Notes: a model not told the origin generated them from the sequence alone. Numbered from the stretch's first letter, positions 54,540 through 64,000 are shown. The stretch is 64,000 bases of DNA from Sphingomonas faeni (GCF_023195535.1 NZ_JALPNF010000001.1:186001-250000), one strand, 5' to 3'. A program made the numbers and translations.

Positions 54540-57163
54540 TCGCCGAGCGCCCGATCGACCAGCGGCACGACCAGCCACTCGCCCCGCGGGCATGGCATGC
54601 GACGCCCGCCGCACGCGTGATGGCGCTGCTCGATACCAGCGCAGAGGGACTGAACACGAAGGACGCCGCCGCGCGCCTGTTGCGTGACGGGCCGAACGAA
54701 CTTGCGCCACCGCCGGCGCCCTCGACGCTGCTGCTGTTCGCGCGGCAGTTCAACAGTCCGCTGATCTACCTGTTGATCGCGGCGGCGGCGATCTCGCTCG
54801 GGCTCGGCCACCGCACCGATGCGGGGTTCATCGGTGTCGTCCTGCTCGTCAACGCGGCGATCGGCACGGTGCAGGAGAGCAAGGCGGCGGACAGCCTCGC
54901 CGCGCTCGGCCGGATGATCGGCCAGACCGCGACCGTCCTGCGCGGCGGCGCGGTATCGGTGGTCGACGCGCGCGCGATCGTCGTCGGCGATGTCGTCGCG
55001 CTGGAGAGCGGGATGGCCGTGCCCGCGGATATCCGCCTGTCGTCGAGCAGCGCGCTGCGCGTCGACCAGTCGACCTTCACCGGTGAATCTGTGGCGGTCG
55101 CGAAGGACCAGACGGCGGTGTTGCCCGCCGCCACGCCGCCCGGTGAGCGCACGACGATGGTGCTCGCCGGCACGATGATCGAGCAGGGGCGCGGCGTAGG
55201 AATCGTCGTCGCGACCGGAGCGGATACCGCGCTCGGCGCGATCGACGCGTCGTTGCGGACCGCCAAGGCGACGCCGCCGCCGCTCGTCGTCCGGCTCGAC
55301 CGGCTGGCGCGGCAGATCAGCATCGCGACCATCGTGCTGATCATCCCGTTCGCGCTCGTCCTGCTGATGCAGGGGCGGCCGAGCGACCAGATCCTGCTGC
55401 TCGCGGTCGCGCTGGCTGTGTCGGCGATCCCCGAAGGCCTGTCGATCGCGGTGACCGTCGCGCTGGCGGCGGGGACCCGGCGGATGGCGGCGCGGAAGGT
55501 GATCGTCCGCTCGCTGCCCGCGGTCGAGGGACTGGGCGCGTGCACGATCATCGCCAGCGACAAGACGGGCACGCTGACGCGGAATATCCTCTCGGTGGAG
55601 AAGATACTGCTCGCCGACGGACGGGTTTTCGCGAGCGCAGACTGGCCTGCGGACAGTCTGGCGGAGATGCGCCGCGCCGCTGCGCTGTGCAACGAGGCAT
55701 CGATCGGCCCCGACGGTACGCCGGTTGGGGATTCGGTCGACGTCGCGTTGCTGCGGTTCGCGGGCGATGGCGGCGAGGATTTGGCCGCGCTGCATGCGGT
55801 CAAGCGGACCGCGGCGCTGCCTTACGAACCGGTCCGCAAATTCTCGACCGTCGCGGTGGCCGACGGGCAGGGCGTCCGCGTGTTCGCCAAGGGTGCGCCC
55901 GAGATCATCCGGCAGATGTGTCGTACGATCGACCCCGGCGCGTTCGCCGCCGCGCTGGCGATGGCCGACGAAGGCTATCGCGTTATCGCAGTCGCCGCGT
56001 CGGCGGGCGCGACGACCACCGATCCGACCGCGCCGACCGATCTCGTGCTGCTCGGCTGGATCGGGCTGATCGACCCGGTCCGTCCCGAAGTTCCCGCCGC
56101 GGTCGCGCGCTGTGCCGAGGCGGGGATCGGCGTGCGGATGGTCACCGGCGATCATCCCGGCACGGCCCTGACGATCGCCCGCGGGCTCGGGCTCGAGGTC
56201 ACCGAGGAGCAGGTCGTCACCGGCGCGCAGATGACCGATCTCGCGGGCCAGCCCGAGCAACTCGCCGCGCTGGTGCTCGGCGGCCGCGTGTTCGCGCGGA
56301 TCGAGCCGGTGCAGAAGCTCGAGATCGTCCGCATCCTGGCCGCCAGCGGTGAACTGGTTGCGGTCACCGGCGACGGCGTCAACGATGCGCCCGCACTCCA
56401 GGCTGCGCATATCGGCGTGGCGATGGGCGTCGCCGGCACCGACGTCGCGCGCGGCGCCGCCGACCTCGTGCTCGCCGACGACAATTTCGCGTCGATCGTC
56501 GCCGGGGTCGAGGAGGGGCGCGTGACCTATGCCAACGTCCGGCGGATCGTCATCATTCTGCTCGCCACCGGGATCGCCGAGATCGGCATGTTCATCGGCG
56601 CGGTGATGCTCGGCCTGCCGATGCCGCTGACCGCGGTGCAGCTGTTGTGGCTCAATCTCGTCACCAACGGCGCGCAGGACGTGATGCTCGGCTTCGGCCG
56701 CGGCGAGGGCGACGAACTGCGCCAGCCGCCACGTCCGCCGAGCGCGCCGATCCTCGACCGGAGCGCGATCGCGCTGATGATCCCGCCGGCGCTGTTGATG
56801 ACCGGGCTCGCGCTGTATCTGGTGTCGCAGATGCGCGGTGAGGGGCGCCCGCTTGCTGAAATTCAGAACGCAGTGTTATTAATGACTGTGCTGTTCCAGA
56901 ACGTTTACGTGCTGTGCATGCGGAGCGAGCGACGGTCGATCTTCCGCGAGCCGGTATTGTCGAATGCGTGGCTGCTCTTGGGCGTCGGCATCGCGCTGGC
57001 GTTGCAGGTGACCGCGATGGCGTGGCCGCTGCTGGGCGGAGTGCTCGGTACAGCACCGGTTTCAGCCGCGACGGTGCGGTTCTGCGCCGCTGCGGTAGTC
57101 GGGACGATAGTCGTCACCGAAGTGACCAAACTTGCGGTCGCAACTTGGCAGCGCCTTCGGTAG
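54536..57163 (+). CDS. Cation-transporting P-type ATPase (P2-type, Ca2+-ATPase-like)
   Basis: An 875-residue ATP-driven ion pump of the inner membrane. It has the N-terminal cation ATPase segment, actuator motif 'FTGESVAV', phosphorylated Asp342 in 'SDKTGTLTRN', nucleotide domain 'FAKGAPEIIRQM', 'MVTGDHPGTAL' and hinge 'TGDGVNDAPALQAAHIG'. The M4 motif 'SAIPEGLSIAV' and M6 'WLNLVTNGAQDVMLGFGRGE' resemble Ca2+/Mn2+ (P2A-like) pumps, although Asn-Gly-Ala-Gln-Asp in M6 departs from the usual TDG. The GTG start at 54536 overlaps the preceding stop; longer frames run through the transpeptidase gene. The pairing with an L,D-transpeptidase suggests a link between divalent ions and the cell envelope, by context only. 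Confidence 0.9.
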   Translation: MIAERPIDQRHDQPLAPRAWHATPAARVMALLDTSAEGLNTKDAAARLLRDGPNELAPPPAPSTLLLFARQFNSPLIYLLIAAAAISLGLGHRTDAGFIGVVLLVNAAIGTVQESKAADSLAALGRMIGQTATVLRGGAVSVVDARAIVVGDVVALESGMAVPADIRLSSSSALRVDQSTFTGESVAVAKDQTAVLPAATPPGERTTMVLAGTMIEQGRGVGIVVATGADTALGAIDASLRTAKATPPPLVVRLDRLARQISIATIVLIIPFALVLLMQGRPSDQILLLAVALAVSAIPEGLSIAVTVALAAGTRRMAARKVIVRSLPAVEGLGACTIIASDKTGTLTRNILSVEKILLADGRVFASADWPADSLAEMRRAAALCNEASIGPDGTPVGDSVDVALLRFAGDGGEDLAALHAVKRTAALPYEPVRKFSTVAVADGQGVRVFAKGAPEIIRQMCRTIDPGAFAAALAMADEGYRVIAVAASAGATTTDPTAPTDLVLLGWIGLIDPVRPEVPAAVARCAEAGIGVRMVTGDHPGTALTIARGLGLEVTEEQVVTGAQMTDLAGQPEQLAALVLGGRVFARIEPVQKLEIVRILAASGELVAVTGDGVNDAPALQAAHIGVAMGVAGTDVARGAADLVLADDNFASIVAGVEEGRVTYANVRRIVIILLATGIAEIGMFIGAVMLGLPMPLTAVQLLWLNLVTNGAQDVMLGFGRGEGDELRQPPRPPSAPILDRSAIALMIPPALLMTGLALYLVSQMRGEGRPLAEIQNAVLLMTVLFQNVYVLCMRSERRSIFREPVLSNAWLLLGVGIALALQVTAMAWPLLGGVLGTAPVSAATVRFCAAAVVGTIVVTEVTKLAVATWQRLR

Positions 57164-57196
57164 ATCGCCAGCGCCGCGGCACTGGCGATGTCGGCA

Positions 57197-57760
57197 TCAG
57201 GCTGACAGCGTGAGTCGCAGCATCATCGAAGACGGATCGCCCGGACAGGCGGATGCGACCCAGCCGCGTTCGCGTTCGAGGTCGATCGCCTGGTGATTGT
57301 CGCGGCTCTCGATCGATTCAAGCGTCGCGATCCCTTTGGTCCGCGCGAAGGTCGCGACATGGTCGAGCAGGGTCCAACTGATGCCGCGGCGTTTGAAATC
57401 GGCGCGGATCGCGATGGCGACTTCGGCGCGGGAGAGGCTGTCGTCGGCCGCCAGCATCGCGGTCGCGACGATCCGGTTGGTCGCGGGATCGAAGGCGAGG
57501 AAATTCTCGGTATGCTCGTGATCGACCGTGACCAGCGCACGAAGCTGGTCGTCGCCAACCTTGTGGATTGCGCTGAGAAAGCGGAACCGGAGATCCTCCT
57601 TGTCGACATGGTCGAAGAACTCACCAAGCGCGGGTTTGTCGGCGGGGGATGCCGGGCGCACGTGAAAGACATAACCGCCGCGGGTCCTTAGATCGGTCGC
57701 TGGCCATGCCGCCGATGGTGCATGCGTAGCACCCGCACGTTCGCTGACGAGGTCGATCAT
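57197..57760 (-). CDS. GNAT-family N-acetyltransferase
   Basis: A 187-residue acetyl-CoA-dependent acetyltransferase. The fold is recognised from 'VRPASPADKPALGEFFDHV', 'LRFRFLSAIHKVGDDQLRAL', the central strand 'NRIVATAMLAADDSLSRAEV' and the acetyl-CoA loop region 'RADFKRRGISWTLLDHVATF'. It resembles the acetyltransferase domain of Pat-like protein acetyltransferases (the 'F-x-F-L' stretch), which suggests a protein-lysine target, but the CoA-ligase-like part is missing. The start at 57760 has AAGGA 8 bases upstream; the frame extends to 57802. It converges on the P-type ATPase gene. Confidence 0.82.
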   Translation of the reverse strand: MIDLVSERAGATHAPSAAWPATDLRTRGGYVFHVRPASPADKPALGEFFDHVDKEDLRFRFLSAIHKVGDDQLRALVTVDHEHTENFLAFDPATNRIVATAMLAADDSLSRAEVAIAIRADFKRRGISWTLLDHVATFARTKGIATLESIESRDNHQAIDLERERGWVASACPGDPSSMMLRLTLSA

Positions 57761-58028
57761 CTTGATATCCTTTGCGACTGGCCATCGCCGATGGCGACGC
57801 ACTCTGTGACTAGTCGCAAAGCCATCACTCCCGCAGCGTCGGGAAACACGTAGTTTCCGATGCTCGCGTTATCCGGCGATCGGCGCCCTGTGCAGAATTT
57901 TCCCATGCAGTCATGCCGGCCCGGTCCGGAACCCAGTCCGGAACGATGCGAAGTCGTCCGGAGTCTATGCTTTTCCGAACTTGCTTTCCAGCGACCGGTT
58001 GGCAAAGCGCACATGGCCTTACTTCCAA

Positions 58029-60797
58029 ATGGATCCTGCCGTGCCGAAAAATGCCTTGAATCGCTGGATCATAGACAGCGCTACCGACTTTGCGATCATC
58101 GCGACGGACCGCTGGGGTAAGGTGACGGCCTGGAACGAAGGGGCAAGACTGATAACCGGGTGGAGCGAAGCCGATATGCTCGGCCAGGCGGTCGCGCGAA
58201 TCTTTACGCCGGACGACAATGCGACCGGTCGCCCCGAGACCGAAATGCACGAGGCTCTCACCATCGGCGTGGGAAACGATGAGCGGTGGCACCTGCGCAG
58301 GACCGGCGAGCGCTTTTGGGCCAACGGTCAGATGACGGTGCTGCGCGACGATGCGGGTCAGGCCATCGGGTTTGTGAAGGTGCTGCGGGACAGGACCGAG
58401 CAAAAGCTGGCGACGGAGGGTCTAAGCGGCAGCCAGACCAACATCCGCCTGCTGCTCGATTCCATGATCGAGGGCTTTTATGCGGTCGATACCTCGGGCG
58501 TGACCACCCTGTGCAACGCGGCGTTCGTTCGGCACATGGGCTTCACGCACGAAAGCGAGGCGATCGGTCGCAACCTTCACGGGCTGATCCATCACCACCA
58601 CCCCGATGGATCGCATTATGACGAGGCCGATTGTCCCATCAACCGATGCGCGCGGGGCGGTAACGCTGCGCATGTGCGGGATGAACTGTTCTTCCCGGTC
58701 GACGGCAGCCCGCCGCAATTGGTCGATTACCGCGTGATCCCGATCGTCAGCGGGGGCGAGCACCAAGGCGCGATCTGCACGTTCCTGCCCGTTACCGATG
58801 AACGCGACGCGTCCGAGCGATTGAAGCTCGCGCTGGATGCGGGGGCAATCGTCGGGACCTGGGTGTGGGACGTGCCCGCGGACACGTTCATCGCGGACGA
58901 CCGTTTCGCCGAGTCGTTCGGACTGTGCCCGGAACTCTGCCGGTCAGGGCTTCCGCTCGACCGGGTCACCGCTTCGATCCACGCCGACGACCAGCCCCGC
59001 GTCGCCGAGCAGATCCAGGCCGCGCTCGTCCGGGGGGGGCCGTATCGCTGCGAATATCGGGTATCGCAACGCGACGGGGTCTACCGATGGATCGAAGCGA
59101 ATGGGCGCGTCGAGCTCGACGCCCGTGGCAATGCGCTCAGGTTTTCGGGAATACTTCTCGCTATCGACGCGCGCCGCGAGGCAGAAGCAGAGCGGGACCG
59201 GGTGGCAGCCCTGCTGCACACGTTCACCGAAGCGGTACCCGGCGTCATCTATGCGAAGGACCGCGCGGGGCGGTTTTTGGTGGCAAATCGCGGAACGACC
59301 GAACTGCTCGGCAAGCCGCCCGAGGCTTATATCGGGAAGACCGACGCCGACGTCCTCGAGGACCAGAAAGAAGCCGAACAGCTCATGGCCACCGATCGTC
59401 GGATCATGGAGACCGGCGTCGAGGAACAGATAGAGGAAGATGTCAGACTGCCGGACGGCACGCCGGTGACATGGCTTTCGACCAAGGCGCCGCTGTTGGA
59501 CGAGGACGGGTCGGTTATCGGTCTGGTCGGATCTTCGGTGGACATCACCCGCATCAAGCGCGCGGAAGCTGCGGTCCGTGAGCTCAATCGGACCTTGGAG
59601 CAGCGGGTCCTGGACGCCATTGCCGAGCGCCAGTTGGTCGAGGAGGCGTTACGCCAATCGCAGAAGATGGAGGCCGTAGGCCAGCTGACCGGGGGGCTCG
59701 CACACGACTTCAACAACCTGCTCACGGGCATGATGGGCAATCTGGAGTTGCTCCAGATGCGGCTCGCGCGTGGTCGACTGGATGACGTGGAGCGGTTCAT
59801 CCTCGCCGCGCAGGGCGCTGGCCGCAGGGCCGCCTCGCTCACCCAACGCCTGCTCGCATTCTCGCGCCGTCAGACGCTCGATCCCAAGCCGACCGATGTG
59901 AACCGGCTTGTCGCGGGCATGGAGGACCTGCTTCGGCGTACCGTAGGATCGACCAACACGATCGAGGTCGTGGGCGCAGGGGGCCTGTGGACAGCGAACA
60001 TCGACGCCGGGCAGCTTGAGAATGCCTTGCTCAATCTGTGCATCAATGCGCGCGACGCGATGCCCGATGGCGGGCGGCTGACGATCGAGACGGCAAACAA
60101 ATGGCTCGATGACCGCGCCGCCGAGGAGCGCGATCTCGCGCCCGGGCAATATCTGTCGATCTGCGTCACCGATACCGGCACGGGCATGCCTGCTGAGACG
60201 ATCGAACGTGCCTTCGAGCCGTTCTTCACGACCAAGCCGATCGGGCAGGGCACCGGCCTCGGTCTCTCGATGATCTACGGGTTTGCACGGCAGTCGGGTG
60301 GCCACGTGCGCATCTATTCCGAGGTTGGAACCGGTACCACGATATGCATCTATCTGCCGCGGCATCATGGCGACGCCGAGCTAGTGGAGGTAGACGCCAG
60401 CCCGGTCCGCCCGGATGGGGCACAGGGCCAGACCGTTCTGATCGTCGATGACGAAGCCACCATCCGGCATCTGGTCGATGAGGTGCTGGAAGATCTCGGC
60501 TACACTGTCATCGGTGCGGCCGATGGTGCGGCCGGGTTGAAGGTGCTTCAATCCGGCGCCCGGATCGAACTGCTCATTACCGATGTCGGACTGCCGAACG
60601 GACTGAACGGCCGGCAGGTCGCGGACGCGGCCCGGTCACTTCGGCCGGGCCTGAAGATATTGTTCATTACCGGATATGCGGAAAATGCGGCAGTCGGTAA
60701 CGGGCATCTCGAACCGGGAATGGAATTGTTGACCAAGCCGTTCACGATGGCGGCACTTGGTAGCAAGGTTGCAGACATGCTTCGGGCGCCGGCGTGA
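58029..60797 (+). CDS. Hybrid sensor histidine kinase with four PAS domains
   Basis: A 922-residue soluble hybrid kinase. Four PAS domains follow one another: '[20 protein letters not shown]' (about 10-125), '[17 protein letters not shown]' (about 135-260, with a His/Cys-rich loop near residues 195-215), a PAS_3-type domain (about 265-385) and '[20 protein letters not shown]' (about 395-520). Then come HisKA with His559 ('[11 protein letters not shown]'), HATPase ('[14 protein letters not shown]', '[13 protein letters not shown]') and a receiver with Asp852 ('[12 protein letters not shown]'). ATG at 58029 is preferred over TTG at 57981. There is no transmembrane helix and no adjacent response regulator. 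Its kinase core is close to those at 38107 and 41952. Confidence 0.88.
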   Translation: MDPAVPKNALNRWIIDSATDFAIIATDRWGKVTAWNEGARLITGWSEADMLGQAVARIFTPDDNATGRPETEMHEALTIGVGNDERWHLRRTGERFWANGQMTVLRDDAGQAIGFVKVLRDRTEQKLATEGLSGSQTNIRLLLDSMIEGFYAVDTSGVTTLCNAAFVRHMGFTHESEAIGRNLHGLIHHHHPDGSHYDEADCPINRCARGGNAAHVRDELFFPVDGSPPQLVDYRVIPIVSGGEHQGAICTFLPVTDERDASERLKLALDAGAIVGTWVWDVPADTFIADDRFAESFGLCPELCRSGLPLDRVTASIHADDQPRVAEQIQAALVRGGPYRCEYRVSQRDGVYRWIEANGRVELDARGNALRFSGILLAIDARREAEAERDRVAALLHTFTEAVPGVIYAKDRAGRFLVANRGTTELLGKPPEAYIGKTDADVLEDQKEAEQLMATDRRIMETGVEEQIEEDVRLPDGTPVTWLSTKAPLLDEDGSVIGLVGSSVDITRIKRAEAAVRELNRTLEQRVLDAIAERQLVEEALRQSQKMEAVGQLTGGLAHDFNNLLTGMMGNLELLQMRLARGRLDDVERFILAAQGAGRRAASLTQRLLAFSRRQTLDPKPTDVNRLVAGMEDLLRRTVGSTNTIEVVGAGGLWTANIDAGQLENALLNLCINARDAMPDGGRLTIETANKWLDDRAAEERDLAPGQYLSICVTDTGTGMPAETIERAFEPFFTTKPIGQGTGLGLSMIYGFARQSGGHVRIYSEVGTGTTICIYLPRHHGDAELVEVDASPVRPDGAQGQTVLIVDDEATIRHLVDEVLEDLGYTVIGAADGAAGLKVLQSGARIELLITDVGLPNGLNGRQVADAARSLRPGLKILFITGYAENAAVGNGHLEPGMELLTKPFTMAALGSKVADMLRAPA

Positions 60798-61052
60798 GAT
60801 CTGCGCCGCGACACTGTGTGCAAGGCGAGGCTGAGTCGGAGCGCGCGGCATCGCCGTCGTGGTGTGGCCCGGACAGCGAGTGCGTTCGCGCCGGGGTAAG
60901 ACGCATCCAACACGCTGGAACTAATGGAAGAAAACGCCGCCTGCGGGGTCCTAAAAGCGGCGTTCCTGCCCCGTTCGTATTGGCGTGCCGCACTACCCCC
61001 TCCAATATGGAAACGGGCTTGTAGCGGTCCTAGATTTGAGCGACCAAGCCAC

Positions 61053-61811
61053 ATGACCGAACTCAAGCCCACCAAGGTCCGCACCGCGCTGGGGCGCAAC
61101 CTTACCTACGGCATGCTGGATGCCGTGGGGCGCGCGATCGTCACGGGCCACTATGATGGAAAACGGTTTCCCACCGAGGCGGAACTGGCGATGCAGCATA
61201 ATGTGAGCCGCTCGGTCACGCGCGAGGCCGTCAAGATGCTGACCGCGAAGGGCCTGCTCTCCGCGCGTCCGCGGCAGGGGACCATCATCCAGCCGAATTC
61301 CGCCTGGAACCTGTTCGACACCGACGTGCTTCGCTGGTTGCTGGAACGTCAGTTCACGCTGCCGCTGCTTCGCAGCTTCAACGAGTTGCGTCTGGCCGTC
61401 GAGCCGATGGCGGCCCAGCTTGCGGCGCTGCACGCGACGCCGCAGGGCGTTGCGATGATCGCGGCGGGCTATGCGCGCATGGAGGCCGCGGAGCGGGGCG
61501 ATGACGATGCGCTCGAGGCGGACATAGTCTTCCACGTCGCGATCCTGCGTGCCTGCGACAACCCGTTCTTCGCGCAGTTCGAAGAACTCGTCTCGACCGC
61601 GTTACGAACATCGATCCGCTTTACCAACCGGTTCAAGGGCCGTAGCGCGAGCCTGCCGGCACATAAGGCCGTGCTCGAAGCCATCGCCGCGCACGACCCC
61701 GAGTCCGCCAGCGCTACGATCCGATCTATCATCGAGGACGTCATGGTCCTGATCCGCCAAGCCGAGGGTGAGGGTGCCGTGGTCGATCGCAGCGGGGCCC
61801 TCTTGGGCTGA
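61053..61811 (+). CDS. GntR/FadR-family (FCD) transcriptional regulator, second copy
   Basis: A 252-residue regulator with a winged helix ('AIVTGHYDGKRFPTEAELAM', 'NVSRSVTREAVKMLTAKGLL', 'SARPRQGTIIQPNSAWNLFD') and an FCD ligand domain ('FNELRLAVEPMAAQLAALHA', 'DIVFHVAILRACDNPFFAQF'). The wing sequence is close to DgoR-like regulators of sugar-acid catabolism. ATG at 61053 begins a clean domain; the frame extends to 60924. It converges on the alpha-L-fucosidase gene, and its targets may be the fucosidase operon or others beyond the window; no operator-like repeat was found at its own promoter. Confidence 0.88.
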   Translation: MTELKPTKVRTALGRNLTYGMLDAVGRAIVTGHYDGKRFPTEAELAMQHNVSRSVTREAVKMLTAKGLLSARPRQGTIIQPNSAWNLFDTDVLRWLLERQFTLPLLRSFNELRLAVEPMAAQLAALHATPQGVAMIAAGYARMEAAERGDDDALEADIVFHVAILRACDNPFFAQFEELVSTALRTSIRFTNRFKGRSASLPAHKAVLEAIAAHDPESASATIRSIIEDVMVLIRQAEGEGAVVDRSGALLG

Positions 61812-61881
61812 GCGGCCCGTCCGATCGGTTACCGTCGAGCGCGCTCGATATCCTTGAGGGCTGGTTACGAGGCACGGCAAG

Positions 61882-63519
61882 CTAAGCCAGGCCGCGACCT
61901 TCGATCTTCAGGACAGGGACGAACCCGTTGCCGGGGTTGGCGGGCATCGTCAGGTGCAGGCCGCGCGCATCGCGGCGGTGCGCCACGCTGCCGCCGCCGA
62001 GCAACGTCACGCGCTCGACCACCCCATCGGCGAAGCGGTTGCGTCCCAAGGCGTCGATCGTCACCTCGCCCTGAGGCCAGCCCAGGAACAGCGCGTAGAG
62101 TGCGCCCTTGTTGGTGGTGAAGCGCACGTCGCGCGGTGTGAACACGCCCGACGACTGCTCGTTCTGCATCCCGGCCTGCAGCTTGGTCGGGCCTTCGCCG
62201 TAGATCCGCCATGGCCGGGAGCCGAAGATCGCCTCGTCGTTGACCGCGATCCAGCGGCTCATGCCGTCGAGGATCTTTTCCTCCTCGCCGTCGATCGAAC
62301 CGTCGCCGGGCTGCGGTATCGAGAGCAGCAGATTGCCGTTCTTCGACACGACGTCGGCGAGCCGCTGGATGACCTGCTCGGCGGTCTTGTAGCTTTTGTC
62401 GTTGAGCCTGGCGACGTTGTAGAACCAGTCGCCGATGCAGGTGTCGGTCTGCCACGGCTCGTCCCACAGATGGTCGGTGAAGCCGCGCTCGACGTCCTGC
62501 ACCAGCCCGAACCGCGCATAGGGCTTCAACTGCTTGGCGGTCAGCACGACGTCGATCTTGCCGTGCCACGCGATCGAGCGGTTGTAGTAATCCGCCGCTG
62601 CCTGGAGCCCGATCGGCCCGAACGGCAGTTCGTAATCGTCGAAATAGCAGAAGTCGGGCTTGTACTTGTCGATCAGGTCGGTCTGCCGCAGCAGCCATTT
62701 CGCGGCGTAGCCCGGATCGTTCGGCGGGGGCGTCTCGATCCACTGGCCATTGTTCGCGTCGTGCCATGCGTTCATCGCCGCGATCGTATCGATGCCGTTC
62801 GGCAGGACCGCGTGTGCACCGGTGTAGAGCTGTTGCGGATCGAGGCCGTCCCACCATGTGCCGTGGCCATCGGCGGTGCGCAGTTTGAATGCGTCGTATC
62901 GCTGGCCCTTCAGCGGCCCGGTCGGGTCATAGCCATAGGCGGTCTGATACCAGTGCCAGCTATGCGCGGCGTGGTTCGAGACGCCGAACTTCAGCCCCGC
63001 CTTGCGAGCCGCCTTTTCCCAGGTGCCGACGACATCGCGTTTCGGCCCGACGCGGAGCGAGTTCCACGCGTGATAGCGGCTGTCGTAGCAGTCGAGATTG
63101 TCGTGATGATTGGCAAGCGAGACGAAATATTTCGCCCCGGCCTTGACATAGCGGGCGATCAGCGCGTCGGGATCCCAGCGCTCCGCGGTCCAGCGGTTCA
63201 TCACCTCCATCATCCCGGTCTTGGTCGGATGGCCATAGGTCTTGAGGTGATGTTCGTACGCCGGATGACCCTGCATATACATGAAGCGGCCGTACCAGTC
63301 GCCTTGCTCGGGCACCGACTGCGGGCCCCAGTGCGACCACAGGCCGAGCTTCGCATCACGAAACCACTCGGGGTAGCGATAGTGATCGACCAGCGATTGC
63401 CAGGTCGGTTGCACCGGACCACGCGCCAACCCCATCGGGCTCTGCGCGAGCGCGTGCGTCGCGGGACCGAGCGCGGCGATTCCGGCGAGAACCGAACGGC
63501 GGCTGAGATCGATACTCAC
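61882..63519 (-). CDS. GH29 alpha-L-fucosidase, Tat-type signal
   Basis: A 545-residue exported glycosidase removing alpha-L-fucose. A Tat-like signal ('LSRRSVLAGIAALGPATHA', residues 5-23) leads to the GH29 barrel: 'WFRDAKLGLWSHWGPQSVPE', 'KYFVSLANHHDNLDCYDS', 'LKFGVSNHAAHSWHW' and the nucleophile region 'KPDFCYFDDYELPFG', then 'VVSKNGNLLLSIPQPGDG'. A beta-sandwich C-terminal domain follows. The GTG start overlaps the stop of the SGNH hydrolase gene (GTGA), so the two are co-translated. With a FucP-type transporter 50 kb away, fucose uptake is possible but the link is inference. Confidence 0.92.
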   Translation of the reverse strand: MSIDLSRRSVLAGIAALGPATHALAQSPMGLARGPVQPTWQSLVDHYRYPEWFRDAKLGLWSHWGPQSVPEQGDWYGRFMYMQGHPAYEHHLKTYGHPTKTGMMEVMNRWTAERWDPDALIARYVKAGAKYFVSLANHHDNLDCYDSRYHAWNSLRVGPKRDVVGTWEKAARKAGLKFGVSNHAAHSWHWYQTAYGYDPTGPLKGQRYDAFKLRTADGHGTWWDGLDPQQLYTGAHAVLPNGIDTIAAMNAWHDANNGQWIETPPPNDPGYAAKWLLRQTDLIDKYKPDFCYFDDYELPFGPIGLQAAADYYNRSIAWHGKIDVVLTAKQLKPYARFGLVQDVERGFTDHLWDEPWQTDTCIGDWFYNVARLNDKSYKTAEQVIQRLADVVSKNGNLLLSIPQPGDGSIDGEEEKILDGMSRWIAVNDEAIFGSRPWRIYGEGPTKLQAGMQNEQSSGVFTPRDVRFTTNKGALYALFLGWPQGEVTIDALGRNRFADGVVERVTLLGGGSVAHRRDARGLHLTMPANPGNGFVPVLKIEGRGLA

Positions 63520-64000
63520 TTGGTTGCGACGGTCCGACGAATCGCGGCGAGGGCGAGCGGTCGCATCACCGCATAGCCGGCGGGGGTCGGGTGGACGCCG
63601 TCGCTTGCCAGACCCGGCTTCATCGCGCCCTCGGGCGTCGCTAGCGCGGTATAATAATCGACATAGGTGAAGCCGTTCTTCGCTGCATAGGCCTTCAACC
63701 AGCTATTGAGCGCGCGGATCTGCGGTACGGGCTGCTTGTCCTTGCTCCACGGGAAGGCGGCAGCGGGCGGGGTCGAGGCGAGGATGACCTTGATGCCGTT
63801 CGCGCGCGCCAGGTCGGCCATGCTCGCGATGTTGCCCTGGACGATCTCCATCGTCGAGGCGCCGGTGTTGCCGGCGATGTCGTTGGTGCCCGCCATGATA
63901 TGGACCGCGCGCGGTTTCAGCGCGACCACGTCCTCGCGGAAGCGCACCAGCATCTGCGGCGTGGTCTGTCCGCTGATCCCGCGATCGACTAGTCCGCCGG
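63516..64000 (-). CDS. SGNH/GDSL-family hydrolase (N-terminus beyond the window)
   Basis: The C-terminal 161 residues are visible and the frame stays open to the window edge. The SGNH blocks 'GLVDRGISGQTTPQMLVRF' (block II Gly), 'IMAGTNDIAGNTG' (block III GxND) and 'LASDGVHPTPAGYAVM' (block V DxxH) are present; the Ser block lies outside. Such enzymes remove acetyl or other acyl esters from carbohydrates, and coupling to the fucosidase gene suggests deacetylation of a fucosylated glycan before cleavage. The real start is not in the window; an internal Met at 63953 is not it. Confidence 0.85.
   Translation of the reverse strand, partial: GGLVDRGISGQTTPQMLVRFREDVVALKPRAVHIMAGTNDIAGNTGASTMEIVQGNIASMADLARANGIKVILASTPPAAAFPWSKDKQPVPQIRALNSWLKAYAAKNGFTYVDYYTALATPEGAMKPGLASDGVHPTPAGYAVMRPLALAAIRRTVATK

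Noticed and set aside
53987..56410. 807-residue minus-strand frame opposite the transpeptidase and P-type ATPase
   Set aside because: Composition is Arg/Asp-rich as expected for the antisense of GC-rich genes, with no recognisable domain.
58590..58660. His-rich and Cys-containing loop in a PAS domain of the third hybrid kinase, considered as a novel metal site
   Set aside because: From memory this His/Cys-containing loop is a common variant in one PAS subgroup, so it is not distinctive without further evidence.
60933..60964. AACGCCGC / GCGGCGTT inverted repeat after the third hybrid kinase, considered as terminator
   Set aside because: The stem is only 8 bp, the loop is 16 bases, there is no T-tract, and it lies about 135 bases past the stop; support is too weak.

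Overview
The window comes from a high-GC alphaproteobacterium, most likely a sphingomonad (Sphingomonas or a close relative). The inference rests on TonB-dependent receptors of the Xanthomonas/Caulobacter type sitting next to glycoside hydrolases with no SusD partner, frequent Tat-type signals on those hydrolases, a class II DAHP synthase, a Caulobacter-like sugar-acid dehydratase, and GC-rich intergenic palindromes. It is chromosomal in character. No phage, integrase, transposase or CRISPR array was seen.

Positions 1-23.4 kb form a large pentose/arabinan utilisation locus. After the tail of an alginate-export-type porin come a TonB receptor with a GH43 enzyme (minus strand) and a divergent secreted GH5-like glycosidase. 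Next are a secreted aldose epimerase with a xylonate/arabinonate-type dehydratase, a FucP-type sugar/H+ symporter, a GntR/FCD repressor, and a tight plus-strand run: KGSA dehydrogenase, AraD1 (FAH fold), L-arabinose/D-galactose 1-dehydrogenase, GH51, two GH43 enzymes (one with an AbfB/CBM42 domain), GH27, and a second TonB receptor. Together these can take arabinan or arabinogalactan side chains to L-arabinose and then oxidise it without phosphorylation to 2-oxoglutarate. Only the lactonase step is not encoded here. Four intergenic regions of this locus carry variants of one 11-bp FadR-like palindrome, so the GntR protein is a good candidate for the common regulator.

23.4-30.4 kb holds a DUF2254 membrane protein, then a minus-strand unit made of a cysteine-free OxyR-like LysR regulator, an ABC-exporter-like protein whose ATPase motifs are all degenerate, an HlyD adaptor and a TolC-type protein. 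An OxyR-like four-part box lies between the regulator and the transporter genes. A tRNA-Glu(CTC) follows.

30.4-45.1 kb is mainly housekeeping and signalling: class II DAHP synthase, a small membrane protein, a 2-hydroxyacid dehydrogenase, an ABC ATPase coupled to a permease/M1-peptidase fusion, two hybrid histidine kinases (one with a ParD-like ribbon-helix-helix N-terminus) and an ABC1/UbiB-type kinase.

45.3-64 kb has a second KGSA dehydrogenase with a LacI-type operator, an S9 peptidase, a Tat-type SDR with an altered YxxxK motif, a SirB1-family protein, two small unknowns, an MsrA variant, and an L,D-transpeptidase overlapping a P-type ATPase. It ends with a GNAT enzyme, a third hybrid kinase, a second GntR/FCD regulator and a GH29 fucosidase coupled to an SGNH hydrolase cut by the window edge.
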